Part shown: piece after piece, positions 1 to 5,136 of the stretch
How the letters are laid out: every line of letters begins with the position of its first letter
How positions within the stretch are numbered: the stretch's first letter is position 1
Source: Oscillospiraceae bacterium
GTDB taxonomy: Bacteria > Bacillota > Clostridia > Oscillospirales > Oscillospiraceae
Length of the DNA: 5,183 bases
Direction of reading: 5' to 3'
Assembly (NCBI GenBank): GCA_017501805.1
Contig: JAFVWG010000232.1
Location: 1-5,183, forward strand
Position numbers and translations under genes: made by a program
The notes under the pieces: model-generated
Databases searched by the model: none
The model's input: the letters and a program-made list of their open reading frames with translations, nothing else
Told to the model about the DNA's origin: nothing

Positions 1-2
1 GG

Positions 3-1223
3 CAGCCCAATACCGCCGACCGTCCCGCGGAGGAGCCGGGCGTCTCTCCGCAGCAAAAAAAGAAGCGCCGCCTGCTGATCTGGGGGATCGCTGTGCTTTT
101 GACGCTCCTCATCATCGGCTGCATCGCCTTTCTTCTGCGCGATGTGACCGTACACATAGAGCGGGACGGCAACTCTTTCTCCCTCATCGTGGGAAAGAGC
201 AAGCAGGAGCACACATCCGCACAGCATCCCGACTCGGTCGACCCCGCCGCCTACCTCGGCACGGGACAGGAGATCGCCGTTTCGCCTTCCGCACAGAGCG
301 TCCCGAACATCCCCACCTCCGCGCCGGGCGCGCTGAGCCTGCAGGAGATCTATGCGCGTTCGCAGCCCTCCCTCGTGTCACTTGCCGCCTCCCGTCAGCG
401 CGGCACGGTCTTCAGCACCGCGGTGATCCTTTCGGAGGACGGCTATCTTCTCACCAACGCGAAAAACATCGAACGCGCCGCAAGTCTCTTCGTCACGCTG
501 GAAAGCGGAGAGATGCTTGAGGCCGCGCTTGTTGGCGTCGACTCTTCGACCGACCTCGCCGTTCTGAAGATCGCGGCGGAAAAGCTGACGCCTGCCGTCT
601 TCGGTGACAGCGATGTGCTGCGTGTCGGCGATCTCGCAGTCTCGATCAGCAGTCCGCTCTCCTCCGGGTCAAGCGCCGTTATGACCTACGGGATCATCTC
701 CGCCATCAACCCGCCCATCGTGATCAACGAGCGTGAGATCTCGCTCCTGCGTACCAGCGCCGTCACAGGCAACCGGAGCGGCGGTCCGATCTTCAACTGC
801 TACGGACAGATCGTCGGTCTGAGCACAACACGGCTGGATCGCGGCTATTCCGCATCGCACAGCGACGGAATGGGACTGATGATCCCGACCTCCGCCATCA
901 AGACCGTTGTGGACGAGCTGTTTGAAAAGGGTTACGTCTCCGGCAGACCGACCATCGGCGTCACGGTCGAGGAGCTCCCCGACCGCGCCCGTATCTACTA
1001 CGGACTGCCGAGCGGCGTTTACGTTACCTCGGTGCAGGCCGGCTCCGGCGCGGAGAACGCAGGCATCCGGATCGGCGATATCATCACCGCGCTGGGCGAC
1101 CGACCGATCACCGACTCCGCATCGCTCGAGCAGCTCCGCAACAACTACGCACCGGGCGATGTGATCGAACTGACCATCTACCGCGACGGACACTATTACA
1201 CCATCGCCATCACGCTGATCTGA
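3..1223 (+). CDS. HtrA/DegP-like membrane-anchored S1C protein with PDZ domain, 5' partial, probable pseudoprotease
   Basis: The frame is open from the first complete codon (base 3), with no ATG, GTG or TTG before the GTG at 93. That GTG lies inside a membrane segment and lacks a ribosome binding site, so the true start is off the left edge. The order is an acidic/Pro cytoplasmic tail, a basic KKKRR stop, one membrane helix (about 72-137), a low-complexity linker, a trypsin-like domain and a C-terminal PDZ domain (about 942-1220, GVYVTSVQAGSGAENAGI then GDIITALGDRPI). Numbering from the GTG at 93, the region GYLLTNAKNI has Lys124 where HtrA proteases have the catalytic His of TNxHV. Asp154 (TDLAVLKI) and Ser229 (GNRSGGPIF) are present, but the residues before the Ser differ from the usual NPGNSGGP. 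By family knowledge this is an extracytoplasmic quality-control protease fold; by inference it has lost proteolysis and may act as a binding or regulatory protein. No terminator is visible before the CBS gene 71 bases downstream, so cotranscription is possible. Confidence 0.9.
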   Translation, partial: QPNTADRPAEEPGVSPQQKKKRRLLIWGIAVLLTLLIIGCIAFLLRDVTVHIERDGNSFSLIVGKSKQEHTSAQHPDSVDPAAYLGTGQEIAVSPSAQSVPNIPTSAPGALSLQEIYARSQPSLVSLAASRQRGTVFSTAVILSEDGYLLTNAKNIERAASLFVTLESGEMLEAALVGVDSSTDLAVLKIAAEKLTPAVFGDSDVLRVGDLAVSISSPLSSGSSAVMTYGIISAINPPIVINEREISLLRTSAVTGNRSGGPIFNCYGQIVGLSTTRLDRGYSASHSDGMGLMIPTSAIKTVVDELFEKGYVSGRPTIGVTVEELPDRARIYYGLPSGVYVTSVQAGSGAENAGIRIGDIITALGDRPITDSASLEQLRNNYAPGDVIELTIYRDGHYYTIAITLI

Positions 1224-1294
1224 TGCAGAGTCGTTTCGGCGCTTCGACGGATTCTTCCGTCCGCGTATGCTAGGATTCAATGAGGTGAGCAACT

Positions 1295-1711
1295 ATGAAT
1301 GTGTTATTCTTTCTGACCCCAAAGGCAAACTGCGCCTATCTCGAAGACGACTTCACGGTTCGTCAGGCGCTGGAACGGATGGAGCACAGCGGCTATGCGG
1401 CGCTGCCGATCCTGCGTTCGGACGGCACCTACTGCGGCACGCTGGGCGAAGGCGACCTGCTTTGGGCGATGAAAAACCTCTGTGATATGGACATCAAGAA
1501 AGCGGAGACCCACTCCATTATGGACATCTCGCACCGACGGGACAACGCCCCCGTCACAGCTGACACGCGCGTGGAGGATCTCTTCTCCGTCGCTATGGAG
1601 CAGAACTTCGTACCCGTCGTGGACGATCGGATGACCTTTATCGGCATTGTCACGCGGCGCGCGATCCTGCAATACTGCATCGACCGTTACCTCGTCGGAG
1701 AAAAAGTCTGA
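1295..1711 (+). CDS. Small protein with two CBS domains, possible nucleotide sensor (CbpB/DarB-like)
   Basis: The 138-residue protein is almost entirely one CBS pair. The first repeat covers about residues 8-60 (FTVRQALERMEHSGYAALPI, then GTLGEGDLLWAM). The second covers about 77-132 (SIMDIS, TRVEDLFSVAMEQNFVPVVD, FIGIVTRRAIL). The ATG is fixed by a good ribosome binding site, GAGGTGAG at 1282-1289, five bases upstream. There is no catalytic or membrane domain, so by family knowledge it should be a soluble dimer binding an adenine nucleotide in the cleft between repeats. The size and architecture match the stand-alone CBS proteins of Firmicutes such as CbpB/DarB (YkuL), which bind c-di-AMP and signal to Rel or pyruvate carboxylase. 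The ligand assignment here is inference only. It follows the HtrA-like gene by 71 bases and ends at a strong bidirectional terminator. Confidence 0.88.
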   Translation: MNVLFFLTPKANCAYLEDDFTVRQALERMEHSGYAALPILRSDGTYCGTLGEGDLLWAMKNLCDMDIKKAETHSIMDISHRRDNAPVTADTRVEDLFSVAMEQNFVPVVDDRMTFIGIVTRRAILQYCIDRYLVGEKV

Positions 1712-1723
1712 ATCACAAACAAA

Positions 1724-1754
1724 AAGCGGACGGCGCTGCCGTCCGCTTCTTTTT
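1724..1754. terminator. Bidirectional intrinsic terminator between convergent genes
   Basis: A perfect 11-bp stem (1724-1734 with 1738-1748, core GCGGACGGC) closes a GCT loop. On the plus strand it runs into CTTTTTT. On the minus strand the complement runs into a T-rich tract (CTTTTTGTTTG). It lies 13 bases after the CBS stop codon and directly abuts the stop of the minus-strand M23 gene, so it serves both. Confidence 0.93.
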
Positions 1755-2413
1755 TATGCGCCCAAAAAGCCCGCGGGGTCGATCGGCTTGCCGTCCTTGA
1801 GCACCTGAAAATGCAGATGGGGCTTGTCCGCGGATTCCAGGATCGCGGTGTCGCCCACCGCGCCGATCACATCGCCCGCCTTGACGCTGTCGCCGGCCTT
1901 GACCGTCGGCATTGCCGTGAGATTGCAGTAGCGCGTCTCGTACCCGTCATCGTGTTGCAGAACGACGGTCGTTCCGAGATAGTCGTCGTCATACACGCGC
2001 TCCACCGTCCCCGCCATACTTGCGACGACCTTCTGCCCCTCTGCGGCGATGTCCATCGCCTCGTGCAGCCGCCAGTCCTTTGTCGTCTCGTTATAGGCGA
2101 GCTTTTCCTGACTGAAGGGACGGATGACGTCCCCCTTGACCGGCGGCACGCGCACGGAAGCCTCGACGGGCGGCTTTTCCTCCGTCACCGGCGCGGCAGT
2201 CGGCGCGGCTTCCTCCGGCTGCGGCTCTTCCGCTATGATCTGCGGCGCGGAAAGCTCCGTCCGCGAGACCTTCGTTCCGCTCTGTCCGCCGATGGACGTC
2301 ACGAGCACGTATCCCGCAATGCCCGCCGCAAGCAGGCACACGAGTGTCACGGCATAAAAACTCTGATCCCGCTTCGGACGTCGGGCGTTTTTCGGCTGAT
2401 CGCTGTCTTTCAT
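1754..2413 (-). CDS. M23/LytM-domain membrane protein, SpoIIQ-like
   Basis: The ATG complementary to 2411-2413 is preceded by GGAGGT (complement of 2421-2426) with a 7-base spacer, giving 219 residues. The frame stays open upstream to 2920 but only as a shadow of the divergent gene. Order: short basic cytoplasmic tail, one membrane helix (about 19-41), a Pro/Glu-rich linker (about 50-90) and a LytM domain (about 93-217). The zinc ligands are visible as H117xxxD121 and H199xH201 (PHLHF). The YxHL motif that carries the second catalytic His in LytM-type enzymes reads YCNL (Asn164). Length, single anchor, intact metal site and loss of that His resemble clostridial SpoIIQ, which sits in the forespore membrane and joins SpoIIIAH in the engulfment channel. 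A structural rather than lytic role is inferred. It could instead be a general M23 cell-wall protein; no spoIIIA genes are in view. Confidence 0.88.
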   Translation of the reverse strand: MKDSDQPKNARRPKRDQSFYAVTLVCLLAAGIAGYVLVTSIGGQSGTKVSRTELSAPQIIAEEPQPEEAAPTAAPVTEEKPPVEASVRVPPVKGDVIRPFSQEKLAYNETTKDWRLHEAMDIAAEGQKVVASMAGTVERVYDDDYLGTTVVLQHDDGYETRYCNLTAMPTVKAGDSVKAGDVIGAVGDTAILESADKPHLHFQVLKDGKPIDPAGFLGA

Positions 2414-2431
2414 ATGCAGCACCTCCGACCT

Positions 2432-2460
2432 TAGTATGGACATCCGTAAGCAAAATAAAC
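2432..2460 (-). promoter_or_regulatory. Candidate forespore (sigma-F/G-type) promoter of the M23 gene
   Basis: On the minus strand, GTTTA (complement of 2456-2460) is followed after 17 bases by CATACTA (complement of 2432-2438). The latter fits the sigma-G -10 pattern CATnnTA, and GTTTA fits the -35 pattern GnATR at four of five positions. The implied start site is only about 16-20 bases from the ATG, so the leader would barely contain the ribosome binding site. No convincing sigma-A promoter was seen for this gene. This fits a sporulation role but is weak evidence. Confidence 0.3.
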
Positions 2461-2497
2461 CTCCCGCGCACGGAATTTCCCAACGACGAAAAATCCG

Positions 2498-2526
2498 TTT
2501 TCTTTTTCTTCGTACTGTGGTACAAT
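2498..2526 (+). promoter_or_regulatory. Candidate sigma-A promoter of the DUF3810-type gene
   Basis: The -10 box TACAAT (2521-2526) matches consensus at five of six positions. A weak -35, TTTTCT (2498-2503), lies 17 bases upstream. A small repeat, GTAC-TGTG-GTAC (2512-2523), overlaps the -10 and could be an operator, though it is short enough to be chance. The inferred leader is about 17 bases and includes the ribosome binding site GAGGTG at 2537-2542. Confidence 0.45.
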
Positions 2527-2549
2527 ACTGACGAAAGAGGTGTTTTGTC

Positions 2550-3617
2550 ATGAAAACCGTCTCCCGAATCATTTCCTCTGCCTCGATAGCGCTCGCGCTT
2601 ACGCTTCTGCTCGCCTTTGCGAAAAGCTCGGCGTTTGTGTTTATCCCCCTGTGGCAGCCGTTTTCCGCACAGCTGCTCGAAACGATCGGCAGCGTCACCG
2701 GCTCGGTCGCTTTTCCCGTGTGGGAGGTCATCGCCGCGCTGCTGCTCGTCTGGTTTGTCGCAACCTTTATCCATGCTCTGCGGCGTCTGAAGCTGCTGCG
2801 CTGGCTTTCCGGCGTTCTGTTCGGCGTCAGCGTGGGCGCGCTTCTGTTCGCCTTTGTCTGGGGCGCAGGACTCTTCCTGCCCGGCAAGACCGAGGGGATC
2901 GTCTCCGTGCGCGAATACACCCTGCCGGAGCTTCGCGAGGCGTCTATGCACTACGGCAAAGAGGCCGGCGCGCTGGCTTCCCTCGCGCCGCGCAATACGG
3001 ACGGAACGCTCAAGCTCCCCTCCTGGGACGAGCTTTCGGACGAGGCGAATGCCTCCTTTGAGCGCCTTTCCGCTCTCCACCCGGAGTTCATCACCGTACC
3101 CACTCCCGTAAAGCAGCTCACCCCCGGACCGCTCTTCCGCCACCTCGGCACGCAGAGCGTGTTCATTCCCTTCACCGCGGAGCCCTCCGTCAATCCCGAC
3201 GCCTATCCCGCCGAGCTGCCCACGCACTTCTGCCGCGCGCTGGCGCACCGCTTCGGCGCCTATGCCGTATCGGACGCGGAGTTCTGCGCCTATCTCGCCT
3301 GTCGGCAGAGCAGCGATCCCGCCTTCCGCTATTCGGGCAGCTTCGCCGCGCTGAAGAGCTGCTATCACGCGCTTCGCGCGGAGGATGAGGCGCTGGCCGC
3401 AGAGCTGTGGAACACCCTGCCGCCGCTTCTGCAGGCGGATCTTCTCGCCGCCGACGCGCACGAAGAGCCCTACCGCGGCGCCGTGCAGGACGCCGCGCAG
3501 AAGGTCAGCGACGCCTATCTCTCCGCTCTGGAAGAGCAGGGTGCCCGCTCCTACGGACGCTTCTCCGATGCGCTGATCGCACTTTATCGCTCGGAAAATC
3601 AAAAAACCGCAAATTAA
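2550..3617 (+). CDS. DUF3810-type integral membrane protein with degenerate metallopeptidase motif
   Basis: The 355-residue protein starts at an ATG with GAGGTG seven bases upstream. Three hydrophobic segments (about 10-33, 55-78, 85-108) precede a large soluble domain. That domain carries the hallmarks I associate with DUF3810: a VPTPVKQL stretch, FIPFTAEPSVNPD (205-217), a short helix with the metal motif, AEFCAYLAC (243-251) and DPAFRYSG (256-263). In typical members, as I recall them, the helix reads CHELAHxxG followed by EDEANF and resembles a zinc peptidase HExxH site. Here it reads CRALAHRFG (228-236), so the first His and the Glu are replaced by Arg229 and Ala230, and the downstream acidic segment reads SDAEF. 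Only His233 remains. The fold is probably intact but metal-dependent peptidase activity is doubtful. The substrate is unknown for the family. It is divergent from the M23 gene and ends four bases before the tRNA promoter. Confidence 0.85.
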   Translation: MKTVSRIISSASIALALTLLLAFAKSSAFVFIPLWQPFSAQLLETIGSVTGSVAFPVWEVIAALLLVWFVATFIHALRRLKLLRWLSGVLFGVSVGALLFAFVWGAGLFLPGKTEGIVSVREYTLPELREASMHYGKEAGALASLAPRNTDGTLKLPSWDELSDEANASFERLSALHPEFITVPTPVKQLTPGPLFRHLGTQSVFIPFTAEPSVNPDAYPAELPTHFCRALAHRFGAYAVSDAEFCAYLACRQSSDPAFRYSGSFAALKSCYHALRAEDEALAAELWNTLPPLLQADLLAADAHEEPYRGAVQDAAQKVSDAYLSALEEQGARSYGRFSDALIALYRSENQKTAN

Positions 3618-3620
3618 ACC

Positions 3621-3649
3621 TTGACAATCGCGCCCGCACTCTGTATAAT
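3621..3649 (+). promoter_or_regulatory. Consensus sigma-A promoter of the tRNA-Val gene
   Basis: TTGACA (3621-3626) and TATAAT (3644-3649) are both perfect hexamers, separated by exactly 17 bases. The predicted start near 3656 lies about seven bases before the mature tRNA 5' end. It begins four bases after the stop codon of the preceding gene. Confidence 0.96.
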
Positions 3650-3662
3650 GGCTCTTGCAGTT

Positions 3663-3739
3663 GGACGGTTAGCTCAGCTGGCTAGAGCACCTGCTTGACG
3701 TGCAGGGGGTCAGGGGTTCGAGTCCCTTATCGTCCACCA
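3663..3739 (+). tRNA. tRNA-Val (anticodon GAC)
   Basis: A complete 77-base cloverleaf can be drawn. The acceptor is GGACGGT with ATCGTCC (one G-U pair). The D stem is GCTC with GAGC. The anticodon stem is CCTGC with GCAGG, enclosing loop TTGACGT with anticodon GAC at 3697-3699. The variable loop is GGGTC, and the T arm is AGGGG-TTCGAGT-CCCTT. The discriminator A (3736) is followed by an encoded CCA (3737-3739). It reads GUC and GUU codons. It appears to be a single tRNA with its own promoter and terminator. Confidence 0.97.
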
Positions 3740-3740
3740 A

Positions 3741-3780
3741 CAAAAACGCACCTTTGTCTACTGACAACGGTGCGTTTTTG
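3741..3780 (+). terminator. Intrinsic terminator of the tRNA gene
   Basis: A 12-bp perfect stem (3741-3752 CAAAAACGCACC with 3769-3780) extends, after one mismatch, by a further 5 bp (TTGTC 3754-3758 with GACAA 3763-3767) around a four-base loop. The 3' strand of the stem supplies the T tract (GCGTTTTTG). It begins two bases after the CCA end. The A-rich 5' side means it could also work on the reverse strand. Confidence 0.9.
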
Positions 3781-3783
3781 AGT

Positions 3784-3978
3784 TAAGTGTGCCTTTCGGC
3801 ACGAGAAGTGCATTTTATGCGTGAAGGGATGCTTCGCATCGTGAAGCGCCTGCGGGGCGCGGAAAGCACACTTACCTTCACTTTGTGCGTAAGTACAATA
3901 CTTCACAGCGGCATTGCCGCTGCTTCACTTGGACAATGTCCAAACTTCACCCAAACGCTGCTTGTTTGCAGTATTCAT
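3784..3978. repeat. Two-arm array of eight short hairpins with inverted constant linkers (GTGAAG / CTTCAC)
   Basis: Left arm hairpins: H1 3789-3802 (GTGCC/GGCAC), H2 3810-3820 (GCAT/ATGC), H3 3828-3840 (GATGC/GCATC), H4 3846-3860 (GCGCC/GGCGC). They are separated by GAGAAG 3803, GTGAAG 3821, GTGAAG 3841 and GGAAAG 3861, at steps of 18-20 bases. Right arm hairpins: H5 3883-3898 (TTGTGC/GTACAA, one G-U), H6 3906-3922 (CAGCGGC/GCCGCTG), H7 3929-3943 (TTGGAC/GTCCAA), H8 3952-3968 (CAAAC/GTTTG). These are separated by CTTCAC at 3876, 3901, 3923 and 3945, with a degenerate ATTCAT at 3973. Stems differ in sequence; linkers and spacing are conserved. Loops are mostly 3-5 bases. The stretch contains no credible gene. 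It is not a CRISPR array, since the units are self-complementary and too short. I recall similar hairpin runs next to four-helix-bundle genes in clostridial genomes but cannot verify this here. Confidence 0.85.
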
Positions 3979-3990
3979 AGATAGTATACT
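3962..3990 (+). promoter_or_regulatory. Candidate promoter of the four-helix-bundle gene
   Basis: TATACT (3985-3990) matches the -10 consensus at five of six positions. TTGTTT (3962-3967) lies 17 bases upstream and matches only the TTG of a -35. An overlapping alternative -10, TACAAT, is at 3990-3995. The -35 sits in the 3' half of hairpin H8, so folding of the array could affect initiation. A transcript from here would exclude most of the array. Confidence 0.45.
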
Positions 3991-4013
3991 ACAATCGAAC
4001 GGAGAGTGTAATT

Positions 4014-4376
4014 ATGTCCGAAAGCAAGTTAAGAACCCAATCTCTGGATTTTGCAGTTTCGATCGTCAACCTAGTTAAAGCTCTTAAAGAAAAGCGAGAA
4101 TCCATAATCTCCAATCAAATAGGAAGAAGCGGCACATCTATAGGGGCAAACATTCGTGAAGCGCAATATGCTCATGGAAAAGCCGACTTTATTGCCAAAC
4201 TTCAAATTGCCCTCAAAGAGGCCGGCGAAACCGGATATTGGTTGGAACTTCTTTATAAAACGAACTACATTACCGAAGAAGAATTCAACCTGCTTGATTC
4301 TGCGTGCTCCCGTATTCGTGTTATGCTCATTTCTTCCATCAACACCGCAAAGGAGAGTTTCGATAACAAGAGATGA
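4014..4376 (+). CDS. Four-helix-bundle protein of the S23 / Avd-like family
   Basis: The 120-residue protein starts at an ATG with GGAGAG (4001-4006) seven bases upstream. It has the family signature RSGTSIGANIREA (38-50), followed by DFIAKLQIALKEAGETGYWLELL (58-80). Four amphipathic helices are likely at about 8-26, 28-50, 56-82 and 88-116. The length is normal for the family, whose members occur in 23S rRNA intervening sequences, as Avd in diversity-generating retroelements, and alone. They form basic oligomeric barrels thought to bind nucleic acid; the stand-alone role is unknown. The gene is visibly AT-richer than its neighbours: a hand count of 4081-4140 gives 23 of 60 G+C, against 44 of 60 in 3421-3480. 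It lies right behind the hairpin array and the tRNA. Recent transfer, and a functional link between protein and array, are inferred. No reverse transcriptase or template repeat is present. Confidence 0.92.
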   Translation: MSESKLRTQSLDFAVSIVNLVKALKEKRESIISNQIGRSGTSIGANIREAQYAHGKADFIAKLQIALKEAGETGYWLELLYKTNYITEEEFNLLDSACSRIRVMLISSINTAKESFDNKR

Positions 4377-4390
4377 GTTTTATTAAAACA

Positions 4391-4423
4391 CACAAAAGCA
4401 TACGCGTTCCGTATTTTGTGAAG
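4391..4423. repeat. Bulged hairpin running into a further GTGAAG linker motif
   Basis: CACAAA (4391-4396) pairs with TTTGTG (4415-4420), and ATACG (4400-4404) with CGTAT (4410-4414). This leaves a three-base bulge (AGC) and a five-base loop. The 3' end overlaps GTGAAG at 4418-4423, the linker motif of the upstream array. No T tract follows, so it is not a convincing terminator. It may be the downstream boundary of the acquired unit. Confidence 0.55.
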
Positions 4424-4449
4424 CTTTGGCTGCAGTGAGGTTTTACGCC

Positions 4450-5046
4450 ATGAAAATCTACGACATCTCTCAGGAAATTTTCACCTGCCGGGTGTACCCC
4501 GGCGACCTCGTCCCCGAAAAGGAACTTCTCTGCTCCATGGAAAACGGGGACGCCTATAATCTGACCGCATTTCGTATGTGCGCGCACAACGGCACGCATA
4601 TCGACGCCCCGTCTCATTTTATCCTGGACGGAAAAACCGTGGATCAGATCCCGCCGGAGGTCTTTGTCGGAACGGCGTATGTAGCGGAGCACCGGGGAAT
4701 CGTCACCGCCGCCGATGCCGCCGTGATCGCCCAAACGGCAAAAAAGCAGGACCCCGCATCGGCAAAGCGGATCCTCATCAAGGGCGATGCCGAGGTTTCC
4801 CTCGAAGCCGCGGAGGTGTTTGCCGCTTCGGGTCTTCTCCTTTTGGGCAACGAGTCGCAGACCGTCGGTCCGGAGGACGCGCCGATGGCGGTGCATCTTG
4901 CCCTTCTCGGCGCGGATGTCGTCCTGCTTGAGGGCATCCGTCTGACGGATGTTCCCGAGGGCGTTTATCTCTTACACGCCGCGCCTCTGAATCTGTCGGG
5001 CGCGGACGGCGCACCGTGCCGTGCGATTTTGACATCTATTCCGTAA
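4450..5046 (+). CDS. Cyclase / arylformamidase-family metal-dependent hydrolase
   Basis: The ATG at 4450 is preceded by AGTGAGG (4434-4440) with a nine-base spacer and gives 198 residues. A TTG at 4426 in frame would add eight residues but has no ribosome binding site. The family metal-binding motif HxGTHxDxPxH is intact as HNGTHIDAPSH (46-56). The conserved C-terminal part is also present: LLGNESQTVGP, His139, E151 in VVLLEGIRL, and the end motif APLNLSGADGAPCRAI. The family (PF04199) includes kynurenine formamidase KynB, isatin hydrolase and many uncharacterised cyclases; it hydrolyses amide or cyclic amide bonds in the cytoplasm. No tryptophan-degradation genes are adjacent, so the substrate is unassigned. 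The gene returns to the GC-rich codon use of the chromosome. No clear sigma-A promoter is visible between it and the four-helix-bundle gene. Confidence 0.9.
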   Translation: MKIYDISQEIFTCRVYPGDLVPEKELLCSMENGDAYNLTAFRMCAHNGTHIDAPSHFILDGKTVDQIPPEVFVGTAYVAEHRGIVTAADAAVIAQTAKKQDPASAKRILIKGDAEVSLEAAEVFAASGLLLLGNESQTVGPEDAPMAVHLALLGADVVLLEGIRLTDVPEGVYLLHAAPLNLSGADGAPCRAILTSIP

Positions 5047-5054
5047 AAACGCCC

Positions 5055-5078
5055 CGGTAGTGCCACTCTACCGAGAGT
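5055..5078. repeat. Pair of overlapping, mutually exclusive hairpins
   Basis: CGGTAG (5055-5060) pairs perfectly with CTACCG (5068-5073). ACTCT (5065-5069) pairs perfectly with AGAGT (5074-5078). The two share bases and cannot form together. The position eight bases after the cyclase stop suggests a transcript-end structure or an attenuator-like switch, but there is no T tract. Confidence 0.4.
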
Positions 5079-5136
5079 AGAATGCGGGATTCCCCCTTGC
5101 GTAGAGCTCTTTTCCCCGGGTGTAGATAGCAAAACC

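Noticed and set aside
1246..1261. Hairpin GACGGA-TTCT-TCCGTC after the HtrA-like gene as a terminator
   Set aside because: The stem is only 6 bp and no T tract follows, so termination is unlikely.
1268..1276. Extended -10 promoter (TGCTAGGAT) for the CBS gene
   Set aside because: There is no matching -35, and the start site would fall within or next to the ribosome binding site.
2414..2920. N-terminal extension of the M23 gene on the minus strand
   Set aside because: The open frame overlaps the divergent DUF3810-type gene antisense, has no domain features, and bypasses the strong ribosome binding site before the ATG at 2413.
2091..3602. 503-codon minus-strand open frame
   Set aside because: It lies antisense to the DUF3810-type gene and runs out of frame into the M23 gene. 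It is low-complexity Arg/Gly-rich sequence typical of a shadow in GC-rich DNA.
3784..3978. CRISPR array
   Set aside because: The regularly spaced 6-base motif is too short for a CRISPR repeat, the 'spacers' are self-complementary, the motif inverts halfway, and no cas gene is present.
3787..3984. 65-codon open frame (GTG start) across the hairpin array
   Set aside because: It runs straight through the inverted repeats, has no ribosome binding site, and its composition is dictated by the hairpin pattern. The array explains the sequence better.
3784..4376. Diversity-generating retroelement, suggested by the Avd-like protein
   Set aside because: There is no reverse transcriptase, no template/variable repeat pair and no adenine-specific mismatch pattern in the window.
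3779..4379. TGAGTT at 3779-3784 and 4374-4379 as target-site duplication of the acquired unit
   Set aside because: A six-base direct repeat is expected by chance at this distance, and the second copy overlaps the stop codon of the gene.
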